Positions 43,237 through 53,547 are shown, counted from the stretch's first letter. The stretch is 64,000 nucleotides of DNA from Actinoplanes cyaneus (GCF_016862095.1 NZ_BOMH01000033.1:62001-126000); one strand, 5' to 3'. Notes: generated from the letters alone by a model not told the origin. Numbers and translations: made by a program.

Positions 43237-43435
43237 CGGACCCTGGTCCGCACTCCACACCCGCGCAGGTCAGCGTCCCGGTCATCGGGATCGACCGGCC
43301 CGCGGCGTGCCTGACCGCCGGCGCAGGTCGGCTGCGCGGCTGACGCCTCACCATTTACGGTTAGGAAAGTTTGCTGTTTGTCGCTGCCGGGTGCCATCGG
43401 GCGGGGACGCGAGCGGGTGCCGGAGGGGTGTTCGG

Positions 43436-44683
43436 GTGCGGGGGTGGCTGCGAGGTGCGGTCGGAGGGCTGCCCGGGGTGTACTGGTTCCTCTGGGCCGG
43501 GCTGCTCGTCAACCGGGCCGGCGGGTTCGCGGTGCTCTACCTGTCGCTCTACCTGACCGCGGAGCGCGGGGCCGGGGCTGCGCTGGCCGGGGTGGTGGTG
43601 GGCAGCTACGGAATCGGTGGGATCGCCGGCACGCTCATCGGCGGGGTGCTGACCGACCGGTGGGGACGGCGGGCGACGCTGCTCTGGTCGCACGTGGCCT
43701 GCTCGGCGGTGCTCGTGGCACTCGCCCTCAGCACGCCGCTGCCGCTGATCGCCGCACTGTGCCTGCTGCTCGGGCTGACCCAGGCGATGCCGGGGCCGGC
43801 GTTCGTGGCGGCGATCACCGACGTCGTGCCGGCCGGGCACCGGTTGCGGGCGTTCAACCTGCAGTTCTGGGCGTTCAACCTGGGGACCGCGGCGGCGTCG
43901 CTGCTCGCCGGGGTGCTGGCCCGATGGAGCTACCTGGGGTTGTTCCTGCTGGACGCCGCCAGCACGCTGCTCACGGCGCTGATCATCGCGTGGAAGGTGC
44001 CGGAGACGTTGAGCCGCGACTCACGGTTCACGTCTCCGCGGGGCGGCGGGATGCGTACCGTGCTGGCCGACCGGATCTTCCTGACCTTCGTCGGGCTGAC
44101 CGTTCTGCAGGCGTTGCTGAACACCCAGACCACCACGATCGTGCCGCTAGCGATGCGCGACGACGGGCTCGGGCCCGGCGACTACGGGCTTCTGACCGCG
44201 CTCGGCGGGGCGCTGATCGTGATCGGTCAGCTGTTCGTGCCGGGGTTCATCGACGGGCGGCGCAAGGATCGGGTGCTGGCGGTGTCGATGGTGGTGATGG
44301 CGGGCGGGTTCGCGGTGCTGGCGGTGGCCGACAGTCTGCCGGTCTATCTGAGCGCCGCGGTGATCTGGACGGTCGGCGGGATGCTGGCCGCGCCACCCAA
44401 CGCCGCGATCAACTCCGAGCTCGCGCCGGCGCTGCTGCGGGGGCGTTATCAGGCGGTCTTCTACCTGAGTTTCCCGGCTGCGGCGTTCGTGGCGCCGGCG
44501 CTCGGCGGGGCCGGGCTGGAGTACTTCGGCTCGGGACACTGGCTGATCGTGGCCGCGGTCGGGCTGGCCGGTGCGGGACTGCACCTGGTGGCCGGGCCGG
44601 CCAGGGAACGCCGGGTGGCAGCGACGTCGGTCCACAGTGACACCGCCGGGAGCCCGTCCCGGAATCAGCGGGCGGGGCTGTAG
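43436..44683 (+). CDS. MFS transporter, second of the tandem pair
   Basis: 415 residues from GTG 43436, 7 bases after GGAGGGG. It begins VRGWLRGAVGGLPGVYWFLWAG, almost the same as the preceding gene, and shares motif order throughout (GGVLTDRWGRRATLL, ITDVVPAGHRLRAFNLQFWAFNLG). Twelve membrane helices. The pair probably arose by duplication; 200 bases of non-coding sequence separate them, so they need not be one operon. Repeat copy D follows. Confidence 0.85.
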   Translation: MRGWLRGAVGGLPGVYWFLWAGLLVNRAGGFAVLYLSLYLTAERGAGAALAGVVVGSYGIGGIAGTLIGGVLTDRWGRRATLLWSHVACSAVLVALALSTPLPLIAALCLLLGLTQAMPGPAFVAAITDVVPAGHRLRAFNLQFWAFNLGTAAASLLAGVLARWSYLGLFLLDAASTLLTALIIAWKVPETLSRDSRFTSPRGGGMRTVLADRIFLTFVGLTVLQALLNTQTTTIVPLAMRDDGLGPGDYGLLTALGGALIVIGQLFVPGFIDGRRKDRVLAVSMVVMAGGFAVLAVADSLPVYLSAAVIWTVGGMLAAPPNAAINSELAPALLRGRYQAVFYLSFPAAAFVAPALGGAGLEYFGSGHWLIVAAVGLAGAGLHLVAGPARERRVAATSVHSDTAGSPSRNQRAGL

Positions 44684-44731
44684 TCGGCCGGTAACGGCAG
44701 GACCCGGCGCGGATCCGGGGGTTGCGGTGAG

Positions 44732-44866
44732 CGCGCCCACCCAGGGACGTCGCCCTTGCGGGCTGAGCGTTCTGGGCGCCCCGCGCCCTGCTCGGCCCGG
44801 AAGGGTCCCCGCGGGAGCGACGGTCTGTACCCCGGCGGAGGCAGGCAATGAAGAATCTGATCTTCA
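44732..44866 (+). repeat. Dispersed structured element, copy D, lacking the front hairpin
   Basis: Core only. The outer stem CGGGCTGAGC/GCTCGGCCCG (44759-44768, 44790-44799) and inner stem GGGCGC-ccc-GCGCCC (44774-44788) are intact, followed by GGGTCCCCGCGGGAGC. The region after it matches copy C (GGTCTGTACCCCGGCGGAGG). The terminal palindrome is damaged (GAAGAATCTGATCTTC). The front hairpin is absent. It lies 49 bases after the second MFS gene on the same strand. Confidence 0.75.
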
Positions 44867-45568
44867 AGGGTCGGCTTCGCAGCTCGGCGGCCTTGCGCTG
44901 AACACATCGGACAGACGTGCGCGGCGGGCGCAATAAGCGAAGTGACGTGCCCCGAATGGCAACCTGAGAATTCGATGAACGCGAGATCCTTCGCACGCGG
45001 ACCCGCAAACAAAAGCGCCGGCGGCGGCGGGCGACCCCCATCCCCATAGGCGTCGCCCGCACTAACCGCCGGTCTCGGGTCGCGCCGTCCCCCAACGGCT
45101 TATGCCACCCGTCCCCAAACGCCGATCCGTGGAGATCATTACTGATCGTCCCGTTCCCCGAACTGACGGCTCGGCGTCCATCGACCACGCTAGTTGGGGC
45201 AGTCAAGCCTCACAAGCCGTATTCGTGTCTACATCTGTCTGAGGCGTCACAATCGCCAACAACCAGCCGATCGGACGATCCGCCATTCACTCGTCCGGAC
45301 TCCGTGATACCGGGAGAAATAACGACTCGGGCCGCGCGACGAAATGATGGGCGTCGAATCGATCGGGATGCCCGGATGACCTTGACAGTGGGTGTCCGGC
45401 AGGTGAATTCCACCTGGGAGGGCGGCGTTTGCGCAGGCCAGCGCGATCTTGTCGATACGGCACCAGCGGGCTCCCGATGCGCGCCTCCCGCGGGATCGGC
45501 GAGCACGACGACGCATCGATGTCAACTTTGTGACGGGAGCCGTGCGGCGCCGCGCGATGACCGAGCGG
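44867..45568. other. 700-bp stretch without a recognisable gene
   Basis: Only short overlapping frames with no family motif are present. G+C content falls in 44890-45000 and 45110-45310 compared with the genes around it. A hairpin GCGGGCGAC/GTCGCCCGC (45027-45035, 45052-45060) is the only clear structure. The region lies between the 3' ends of convergent genes, so no promoter for a neighbour is needed here. That leaves its content unexplained; an untranslated RNA or a decayed gene is possible. Confidence 0.45.
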
Positions 45569-46219
45569 TCAGCCGTGCGGAGCCGTCGCGGGGTCCGGCG
45601 TGGGCGCGGAATCGGCAGCGGACGCAGCATCGGAAGCCGGCCCGGAAGCCGAGCCGGGAGCGGAATCCGACCCGGAAGTCGGCTCGGAGCCGGGCGCCGC
45701 CTCGGAGCCGGGCGCCGCCTCGGAGCCGGGCGCCGCCTCGGAGCCGGGCGCCGCGAAGTGTTTGAAGGCTTGCAGGTTGGCGAGCGACTCACCCCGCTTG
45801 ACCCGCCACTCCCACTCGCGGCGGATCGACGTGCCGAAGCCGATCTCCAGCATCGTGTCGAAGGACTCGTCGGCATACGTCAGGACCGAGCCCAGCAGCC
45901 TGTCGAGTTCCTCCTCGTCGAGGCCCTTCAGCGACACCCGCCCGGTCAGGTAGATGTCGCCGGCGGCGTCGATCGAGAAGGACACCCCGTACATCCGGGC
46001 GTTGCGTCGCAGCAGCCACGCCCACAATTCCTCGCGGCGCTCGTCGGGCTGGCGCATCACGAACGCCTCGATGCGCAGCGCGTGCTCCCCGACGATCAGG
46101 TTGCAGGCGGTCTTCAGCTTGTGCGAGCCGGGCAGCGTGACCACGTAGGACGACTCGCCCGTCGGCTCCCACTCCAGCTCACGGTCGGTGAGAACGCGCT
46201 CGATCAGACCGGTCACCAT
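45569..46219 (-). CDS. YbjN-domain protein with repetitive acidic tail
   Basis: 216 residues from ATG 46219 (GTG 46225 is an alternative). Residues 5-150 are a YbjN fold (LEWEPTGESSYVVTLPGSHKLKTACNLIVGEHALRIEAFVMRQPDE), related to type III secretion chaperone-like proteins. The tail is low complexity: AAPGSE four times in a row (an 18-base DNA repeat at about 45690-45760), then Ser/Ala/Asp/Pro. The start overlaps the mshA stop. The M. tuberculosis gene beside mshA (Rv0487) is of the same family. Function unknown. Confidence 0.85.
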   Translation of the reverse strand: MVTGLIERVLTDRELEWEPTGESSYVVTLPGSHKLKTACNLIVGEHALRIEAFVMRQPDERREELWAWLLRRNARMYGVSFSIDAAGDIYLTGRVSLKGLDEEELDRLLGSVLTYADESFDTMLEIGFGTSIRREWEWRVKRGESLANLQAFKHFAAPGSEAAPGSEAAPGSEAAPGSEPTSGSDSAPGSASGPASDAASAADSAPTPDPATAPHG

Positions 46220-47508
46220 GCCCACGCAGCTCCTTCCAGCCGGGCCGCGATCAGCGCCCGGTGCTCGCTCACCGCGTCACGGTAGACGCGGAGCAGACGT
46301 TCGGCGGTGCGGTCCCAGGAGAACTGCGACGCGTGGGCGACCGCACCGGCCGACAACCGGTGGCGGAAGCCGGGCGCGGCGAGCAGCCTGTCCAGCACGC
46401 GCGCCCAGTCGGCCGGGTCGTGGCCGTCGACCAGGACGCCGCTCTCACCGTCGCGGACCGCCGTGACCAGGCCGCCGACCGCCGCCGCGACCACCGGGGT
46501 GCCACAGGCCTGCGCCTCCAGGGCGACGAGACCGAACGATTCGTTGTACGACGGGACGGCCACCAGATCGGCGGCCCGGTAGAGCGCGGCCAGCCCGGCG
46601 CCGGTCTGCGGGGGCAGGAACACCACCGAGTCGGTCACGCCGAGCGAGGCGGCCAGGTCCATCAGCGCGGTGGGCTTGTCGAGCCCGCTGCCGCTCGGGC
46701 CGCCGCAGATCACCAGCGTCACGTTCTCCGTGCCGCGGGCGCGCAGCTCGGCGAGCGCGGAGATGAGCACGTCGGGCGCCTTGAGCGGCTGGATCCGGCC
46801 GACGAACGCGACGACCCGGTCGGACTCGGAGAGGCCGAAACGGGCGCGGTCGGTGTCACCGGGGCGGAAACGCTCCAGGTCGACGCCCGGCTCGACGACG
46901 CTGACCAGGGCAGGATCGGCCTGGTAGTACGTGATCAGATCGCGCGCCTCGAAGCGGGTGTTCGCCACCAGCCGGTCGGACTCGGCGACGACCTGCTCCT
47001 CGCCGATCACCCGCGCTTTCGGCTCCGGGCGGTCACCGGCCGCGATCAGCCGGTTCTTCACCTTGGCCAGGGTGTGCGCGGTGTGCACGTGCGGCACGCC
47101 CCAGCGCTCCCGGGCCAGCCAGCCGACCTGGCCGGAGAGCCAGTAGTGCGAGTGGATCAGGTCGTAGTGGCCCGGCGGGTGTGCCGCCTCGGCCCTGAGC
47201 ACGCCCGCGGTGAACGCGCAGAGCTGCGACGACAGCTCCTCCTTGTTGAGCCCCTCGTACGGCCCCGCGGTGACGTGCCGGACGTGCACGCCGGGCGACA
47301 TCTCGACCATCGGTGGCAGCTCGCTGGAGGTGGCCCGGGTGAAGATCTCCACCTCGACGCCGGCCGCGGCGAGACGCTTGGACACCTCGACGATGTAGAC
47401 GTTCATCCCGCCGGCGTCGCCGGTGCCTGGTTGCTCCAGCGGCGAGGTGTGCACCGAGAGGGTGGCGATCCGCCGCGGGGTGGGCCAGCTGACCTCGACC
47501 ACGTTCAA
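46213..47508 (-). CDS. mshA: D-inositol-3-phosphate glycosyltransferase (mycothiol synthesis)
   Basis: 431 residues, GT-B fold of GT4. N-terminal motif HTSPLEQPGTGDAGGMNVYIVEVSKRLAAAGVEVEIFTR is diagnostic of MshA; the C-terminal domain has VVEPGVDLERFRPGD, FVGRIQPLKAPDVLI and the catalytic E-x7-E as PSYNESFGLVALEAQACGTPVVA. It joins GlcNAc from UDP-GlcNAc to inositol-3-phosphate, the first step of mycothiol. It supports an actinobacterial host. Confidence 0.96.
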   Translation of the reverse strand: MNVVEVSWPTPRRIATLSVHTSPLEQPGTGDAGGMNVYIVEVSKRLAAAGVEVEIFTRATSSELPPMVEMSPGVHVRHVTAGPYEGLNKEELSSQLCAFTAGVLRAEAAHPPGHYDLIHSHYWLSGQVGWLARERWGVPHVHTAHTLAKVKNRLIAAGDRPEPKARVIGEEQVVAESDRLVANTRFEARDLITYYQADPALVSVVEPGVDLERFRPGDTDRARFGLSESDRVVAFVGRIQPLKAPDVLISALAELRARGTENVTLVICGGPSGSGLDKPTALMDLAASLGVTDSVVFLPPQTGAGLAALYRAADLVAVPSYNESFGLVALEAQACGTPVVAAAVGGLVTAVRDGESGVLVDGHDPADWARVLDRLLAAPGFRHRLSAGAVAHASQFSWDRTAERLLRVYRDAVSEHRALIAARLEGAAWAW

Positions 47509-47631
47509 TCCCTCCGCCAGAGTTCAACCGGAACAAGCCTGTTGCACACTTGTCATCTTCCCCATCGGCGTGGGCTGAACCACTACGCAGCCGGGCCGGG
47601 GTGACTCAGGTCATTGGGGTTAGATCGGAGC

Positions 47632-48387
47632 ATGCAGAAAATCGCAGTGGTCACCGGGGCGTCCAGCGGCATCGGGGCGGCCACCGCCCGACGCCTGGCC
47701 GGTGAGGGATTCCACGTGGTCGCCGCGGCCCGCCGGGCCGACCGGTTGGAAGCGCTGGTCAAGGAGATCGGCGCGAACGTGACGGCGGTCGTGTGCGACG
47801 TCACCTCCGACGAGTCGGTCGCCGCGCTGGCCGCCGCCGTCGCCGAGCTGGGCGCGCCGGTCGCGCTGCTGGTCAACAACGCCGGCGGGGCGGTCGGCCT
47901 GGACCAGGTGGCGGACGGATCCGTCGCGGACTGGCAGGCGATGTGGGACGTGAACGTGCTCGGCACGCTCCGCGTCACCCAAGCCCTGCTGCCGGCTCTG
48001 GAGGCGAGCGGCGCGGGGACGATCGTGACGGTCGGATCAACGGCGGCCTTCACGCCGTACGAGGGTGGCGGCGGTTATGTCGCGGCGAAACACGGGCAGA
48101 CCGCGCTCGTCGGGACACTGCGGCTGGAGCTGTCCGGCAAGCCGATCCGGGTGATCGAGATCGACCCCGGCATGGTCCGCACCGACGAGTTCTCGCTCAA
48201 CCGGTTCGGCGGTGATCAGGCGCGTGCCGACGCGATCTACGCGGGCGTGAAGGAGCCGCTGGTCGCCGACGACATCGCGGACGTCATCGCGTTCGCCGCG
48301 ACCCGGCCGCAGCACGTCAACATCGACCGGCTCGTGGTCCGGCCGATCGCCCAGGCCGCCCAGCACAAGGTGCACCGGGAGCACTGA
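47632..48387 (+). CDS. Short-chain dehydrogenase/reductase (classical SDR)
   Basis: 251 residues from ATG 47632. Cofactor motif VTGASSGIGAATARRLAGEG (7-26), NNAGG at about 83, catalytic Ser in TVGSTAAF and YxxxK as YVAAKHGQTAL. An Arg pair after the second strand (AARRADRLEAL) favours NADP(H). Substrate unknown; closest in character to YdfG/serine dehydrogenase-like SDRs. The methyltransferase gene follows after 4 bases. Confidence 0.9.
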   Translation: MQKIAVVTGASSGIGAATARRLAGEGFHVVAAARRADRLEALVKEIGANVTAVVCDVTSDESVAALAAAVAELGAPVALLVNNAGGAVGLDQVADGSVADWQAMWDVNVLGTLRVTQALLPALEASGAGTIVTVGSTAAFTPYEGGGGYVAAKHGQTALVGTLRLELSGKPIRVIEIDPGMVRTDEFSLNRFGGDQARADAIYAGVKEPLVADDIADVIAFAATRPQHVNIDRLVVRPIAQAAQHKVHREH

Positions 48388-48391
48388 GCAG

Positions 48392-49168
48392 GTGAAACCG
48401 GTCGGCGCGATCACCAGGGGCACGACGAACCCGAACCGGCTGCGCCGGGTGGACAACTTCATCGCGTACCGCTGCCGGGATCTTCTGACGGCGGCAGCCG
48501 TGCCCCTGGTCGTCGACCTGGGGTACGGCGCGACGCCGGTCACCGCCGTCGAGCTCCGCGGGCGGCTGGCGGCCGCGGTCCGCCCGGACGTTGCTGTCGT
48601 CGGTCTGGAGATCGATCCGGCACGGGTCGGCGCCGCCCTCCCGTTCGCCGACCCGCCGCGCCTGGAGTTCCGCCGTGGCGGCTTCGAGCTGGCCGGGCTC
48701 TCGCCGGTGGTGGTGCGGGCGTTCAACGTGCTCCGGCAGTACGCCGAGGACGAGGTGGACGCGGCCTGGCGGCAGATGACCGGCACCGGCGCGCTGCTGG
48801 TCGAGGGCACCTGCGACGAGCTGGGCCGGGTGGCGACGTGGGCGGTGGTCAAGGCGGGCGTGCCGTCGACGCTCACCCTGTCGGCGCGGCTGGCGGACCT
48901 GGAGCATCCGGCGGTCTTCGCCGAGCGGCTGCCGAAGGCGCTGATCCACCACAACGTGCCCGGTCATCCGGTGCACGAGCTGCTGCGCGCGCTGGGGCGG
49001 GCGTGGGAGACCGAGGCGACTCCGTTCGGGCCGCGGCAGCGCTGGCTGGCCACCGCCCGGCGGATGCGCGACGAGGGCCGGCCCGTGCTGGACGGCCCGG
49101 CCCGCTGGCGTCTCGGCGAGCTGACCGTGCCGTGGCCTACGGCTCCTCCTGGCCCAGGACCCTCCTGA
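48392..49168 (+). CDS. Class I SAM-dependent methyltransferase-like protein
   Basis: 258 residues, GTG start 4 bases after the SDR stop. VVDLGYGATPVTAVELRGRL (about 40-60) is the SAM motif I, with Tyr in place of the usual second Gly; VVGLEIDPARVGAA supplies the acidic residue of motif II. The N-terminus TRGTTNPNRLRRVDNFIAY looks specific to this family. Its 3' end overlaps the convergent response-regulator gene by 32 bases. Substrate unknown. Confidence 0.78.
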   Translation: MKPVGAITRGTTNPNRLRRVDNFIAYRCRDLLTAAAVPLVVDLGYGATPVTAVELRGRLAAAVRPDVAVVGLEIDPARVGAALPFADPPRLEFRRGGFELAGLSPVVVRAFNVLRQYAEDEVDAAWRQMTGTGALLVEGTCDELGRVATWAVVKAGVPSTLTLSARLADLEHPAVFAERLPKALIHHNVPGHPVHELLRALGRAWETEATPFGPRQRWLATARRMRDEGRPVLDGPARWRLGELTVPWPTAPPGPGPS

Positions 49169-49538
49169 TCGCTTCCAGCAGGGCGTCCGCGGTGAACGGT
49201 TTCTTCACCAGGGTGTCGTCCTCGGTGACCAGGCCCTTGGCGACCGCGATGTCCTTGGGCAGCCCGGAAATGAAGATCACGTGGATTCCGGGTCGCATCT
49301 CCCGGATCCGGCCGGCCAACTCGCCGCCGGACTGCTCACCGGGCAGGGTCAGGTCGGTGACCAGGACGTCGATCGTGCCCGGATGGTCCCGGCAGACCGA
49401 GATCGCCTCGTCCGGATCGCCGGCCGTAAGGGCGGCATAGCCTTTGCGCTCCAGCATGCGGCGCATGATGTCGCGGAGGTCTTCTTCGTCGTCGACGACC
49501 AAGATGGTCGGCTTATCGGCGACCGGCGCCTCGGACAT
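49137..49538 (-). CDS. Single-domain response regulator (CheY-like)
   Basis: 133 residues with a strong GGAGG before ATG 49538. Acidic pocket and phosphoacceptor: ILVVDDEEDLRDIM (Asp-Asp) and DVLVTDLTLPGEQSGGEL; switch residues in IFISGLPKD and Lys in LVKKPFTADALLEAIRRVL. No output domain, so it acts through protein contacts or phosphotransfer. No cognate kinase is adjacent; the PAS histidine kinase at 51421 is the nearest on the other strand. Confidence 0.9.
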   Translation of the reverse strand: MSEAPVADKPTILVVDDEEDLRDIMRRMLERKGYAALTAGDPDEAISVCRDHPGTIDVLVTDLTLPGEQSGGELAGRIREMRPGIHVIFISGLPKDIAVAKGLVTEDDTLVKKPFTADALLEAIRRVLGQEEP

Positions 49539-49646
49539 GGGTCCTCCTCGCGGCTGGGGTCGATCTCACGCTAGCGCCCGGGGACCCGGGAGTTGGGCAC
49601 TTTCCCGCACCCCCGTCCGGACGGCCGAAGTCTGCGGGAAACACGA

Positions 49647-49677
49647 CGCCGCGCGACGCATCGTGCGTCGCGCGGCG
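49647..49677 (-). terminator. Strong hairpin after the subtilase gene
   Basis: CGCCGCGCGACGCA (49647-49660) and its exact complement (49664-49677) with a 3-base loop, 17 bases beyond the subtilase stop. Confidence 0.85.
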
Positions 49678-49693
49678 GGTGGCCGGATCAGGT

Positions 49694-50935
<1,242 letters not shown>

Positions 50936-51172
50936 CAAATGTCTCCCTCAAGTTGGGTGCCCCGGCCCGGATGTGCATGCCGTGGCGACTTGAGGGAAAT
51001 CTTGAAGTTGCAAAAGTGCAGATCCAGGTCTCTGTCAGGTGCGACGACGTTGCACCGGTCACCGGGCCGAAGAACTAAGGCCCCCTGGCCCAGGGCCGAT
51101 CTATTCCGCTGTCAGGACCGCTGCACACCGCCGTTGAGCCCCTTCATTCGGCCACTGAGCAAGGAGAGCGAT

Positions 51173-51385
51173 ATGACCACCCTGCTGTCGCCCGAGATCG
51201 ACACCGTCGGCGAGCTCACCGATCGCTGCGACCGTTGTGGCGCGGCCGCCAAGCTGGAGGTGACCCTGAGCAGCGGCGGCGACCTGGCCTTCTGCGGTCA
51301 CCACGCGAACCGGATGCACGCCGAGATCGCTCGCGTGGCCAGCAAGGTCCGCCTGGAGGAAGGGTTCGCCTGGGCGGGCAAGTAA
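51173..51385 (+). CDS. Small DUF7455-type zinc-binding protein
   Basis: 70 residues from ATG 51173, preceded by AAGGAGA. Core: DRCDRCGAAAKLEVTLSSGGDLAFCGHHANRM, with CxxC and C-x-HH ligands for one zinc. Short proteins of this family are widespread in actinobacteria and have no known function. The PAS histidine kinase follows 35 bases downstream on the same strand. Confidence 0.85.
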   Translation: MTTLLSPEIDTVGELTDRCDRCGAAAKLEVTLSSGGDLAFCGHHANRMHAEIARVASKVRLEEGFAWAGK

Positions 51386-51420
51386 CCACGCATGCCGCGA
51401 TATGATCATTTCCTCACGTC

Positions 51421-53235
51421 ATGGGGGGATATGTGCGTATCGCGGCACGCGGCGTGGGCAGGTTGTCCCGGCTGATCGCCGGATGCGCCGGGATCACGGT
51501 TACCGTTCTCGGCCTCCTGAACACGCGCACGTCCGAACTCACCGCGCCGCCGGAGGGGCTCACGCCCACTCCGGCGGTCGCGTTGGTTCCGGCCGGGCTC
51601 GCCCTGCTGCTGCAGGTCCTGCCACTGACCGGCGGACTCGCCGGCCGGCTGCGCACCGGCACGGCCGCGGGCCTGGCACTGACCACGGCCATCCTCGGCG
51701 GCGCGACCCTCGACGAGCACCCGGCCGCCGCGGTGGCCACCATGCTCTCCGGGCTCGCACTGGCCTGCCTCGACCTGCGGCTGCCCCGCCGGGTCGGCGA
51801 GATCCCGTTCCGGGTCGCCGACCCGCTGCTGCTCGGCGCCGCTACGATCGCGCTGGTCGCGCTCGTCCCCCGGCTCTTCGCCGCGACCTTCCCCAACGGG
51901 CAGGAACCCGCCGGTGTGATGCCCCTCCACCTGGCCGGCGGCCTGCTGGCCCTGACCGCCGGCGCCATCCTCGCGCGGCCGGAGACCGGGCCGTTGCGCA
52001 CCCTCGACCGGTCCGGGCCGCGGACCGCGGTGCGCCGGCTCGCGCCCGCCCTCGTCGCGGCGCCGTTGATCGCCGCCCTGGTCAGCGCGTTCGCGGTGCG
52101 CACCGGGCTGAGCCGACCGGCCACGGCGGTCAGCACCGGCGCGATCCTCGCCGCTCTCGGTCTCCTCGGGTTGCTGGCTTTCCTGGTACGGACGCTGGAC
52201 CTCGCCGACCGCCGCCAGCGTCACCTCGTCGCCGAGCTGCGTGACCGGCAGGACTTCGCGGACACGCTGCTCCAGTCGATGAACGAGGCGGTCATGGTGC
52301 TCGACGCCAACTACCGCGTGATCGACGTCAACCGGCGCTGGCGCGAACTCACCGGCGAACGGGACGAACTGCGCGAGCCGCCGCCGCTCCCGCCCCCGGG
52401 CAGCGGCGGGGACTGGCTGCTGCCCCGCGCCGACGGGACCGAGGTGCCCGTGCTGGCCACCATGGCCGCGATCCCGGACGCCGCCGGAGCACCCCGCGGA
52501 TACGTCGCGACCTGCGTCGACATCGCGTCCCGCAAAGCCGCCGAGGAGAAGCTCACCTCGCACGCCGCCGAGCTCGAACGCGGCAACGAACGGCTGGCCT
52601 CGGCGCTCGCCTTCAAGAACGACCTCACCTCGATGCTGACCCACGACGTGGCACAGCCGATCAGCTCCATCGCCAGCCTCGCCGAGCTGCTCAGCGCGGA
52701 CTGGGCGGACCTGCCCGACGACGTACGGCAGGAGCTGGCCCAGAAGATCGACAAGAACACCCGGCGGCTGGTCAAGATGATGAACGACCTGCAGCTGCTG
52801 TTCCGGCTGGACACCGGGACGGTGACCGCGCGACGGACTCCGGTGCCGCTGCTGGAGCTGGTCCGGGCGGCCGCCGGCGGCGCGGATGTCGAGGTCGACA
52901 TCGACGAGGACGTCTCGGCGCTGGCCGACCGGGGGCACCTCGCGGTCGTGGTGGAGAACCTGCTGAAGAACGCGCTGACGCACGGCGCCGCGCCGATCCG
53001 GGTCGGCGCGGGGCGGCAGGCGGACGGGACGGTGCTGCTCACCGTGCAGGACGGCGGCCCCGGCATTCCCGAGGACGTGCTGCCCAGCCTGTTCGGGCGG
53101 TTCATCCGGGGAGCCGGGCTCGGGTTGTTCATCGTGCGGCACCTGGTGGAGGCGAACGGGGGCTCGGTCCGTTACGAGCACGCCACGCCGCGCGGCGCCC
53201 GGCTGCTGGTCACCCTCGAAGCCGCGCCCCGCTGA
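51421..53235 (+). CDS. Membrane PAS-domain sensor histidine kinase
   Basis: 604 residues. Seven or eight hydrophobic helices fill residues 15-250, then PAS (265-360, LQSMNEAVMVLDANYRVIDVNRRWRELTGE), a phosphoacceptor helix (MLTHDVAQPISSIASLAELL; His followed by Asp, then QP, as in one hybrid-like subgroup), and an ATPase domain (VVVENLLKNALTHGAAP, DGGPGIPEDVLPSLFGRFIRGAGLGLFIVRHLVEANGG). The membrane part may sense a hydrophobic signal. The orphan response regulator at 49137 is a candidate partner. Its stop directly adjoins the hairpin of repeat copy E. Confidence 0.87.
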   Translation: MGGYVRIAARGVGRLSRLIAGCAGITVTVLGLLNTRTSELTAPPEGLTPTPAVALVPAGLALLLQVLPLTGGLAGRLRTGTAAGLALTTAILGGATLDEHPAAAVATMLSGLALACLDLRLPRRVGEIPFRVADPLLLGAATIALVALVPRLFAATFPNGQEPAGVMPLHLAGGLLALTAGAILARPETGPLRTLDRSGPRTAVRRLAPALVAAPLIAALVSAFAVRTGLSRPATAVSTGAILAALGLLGLLAFLVRTLDLADRRQRHLVAELRDRQDFADTLLQSMNEAVMVLDANYRVIDVNRRWRELTGERDELREPPPLPPPGSGGDWLLPRADGTEVPVLATMAAIPDAAGAPRGYVATCVDIASRKAAEEKLTSHAAELERGNERLASALAFKNDLTSMLTHDVAQPISSIASLAELLSADWADLPDDVRQELAQKIDKNTRRLVKMMNDLQLLFRLDTGTVTARRTPVPLLELVRAAAGGADVEVDIDEDVSALADRGHLAVVVENLLKNALTHGAAPIRVGAGRQADGTVLLTVQDGGPGIPEDVLPSLFGRFIRGAGLGLFIVRHLVEANGGSVRYEHATPRGARLLVTLEAAPR

Positions 53236-53237
53236 CC

Positions 53238-53545
53238 CCGGCTGGTGCTCACGGGTGTTTCACGGGCGGGAAGCACCCCTGAGCGCCAGCCGGAGGCAGG
53301 CGCCCACGCCGGGAAGGCGGGAGCGCGGCCCGCTTCATCACGGCGACCAGACGGAGGCCGCCGCCCACGGCGGGACGGCGGCCTCTGGGTTTGATCTTGT
53401 GGGTGACCGTGCCCCGCCACGGAGGCCGCCCTTCCGGGCTGAGCGTTCAGGGCCGGCCACGGCCCTGCTCGGCCCGGGAGGGTCCCCGCGGGAGCAGCGG
53501 AGAAGGACCACAGCGGACGTGGGACATGAAGATCTTGAAGGTGAT
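53238..53545 (+). repeat. Dispersed structured element, copy E
   Basis: Begins 2 bases after the histidine kinase stop. Front hairpin 53238-53257 with 53274-53293 (20 positions, one mismatch and one T-G pair). Core outer stem CCGGGCTGAGC/GCTCGGCCCGG (53434-53444, 53467-53477), inner stem AGGGCC/GGCCCT (53449-53454, 53461-53466), which differs from other copies on both sides of the stem. Then GGGTCCCCGCGGGAGC. The last part (ACCACAGCGGACGTGGGAC) is like copy A while the outer stem is like C and D. It ends 2 bases before the convergent SRPBCC gene stop. Confidence 0.82.
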
Positions 53546-53547
53546 CG

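Noticed and set aside
45690..45760. Possible CRISPR-like or satellite repeat array
   Set aside because: The 18-base unit has no spacers and simply encodes AAPGSE repeats in frame in the YbjN protein.
50997..51013. Possible sixth dispersed-element end (AAATCTTGAAGTTGC)
   Set aside because: Only the short ATCTTGAAGTTG match is present; there is no palindrome, core or front hairpin nearby, so chance is likely.
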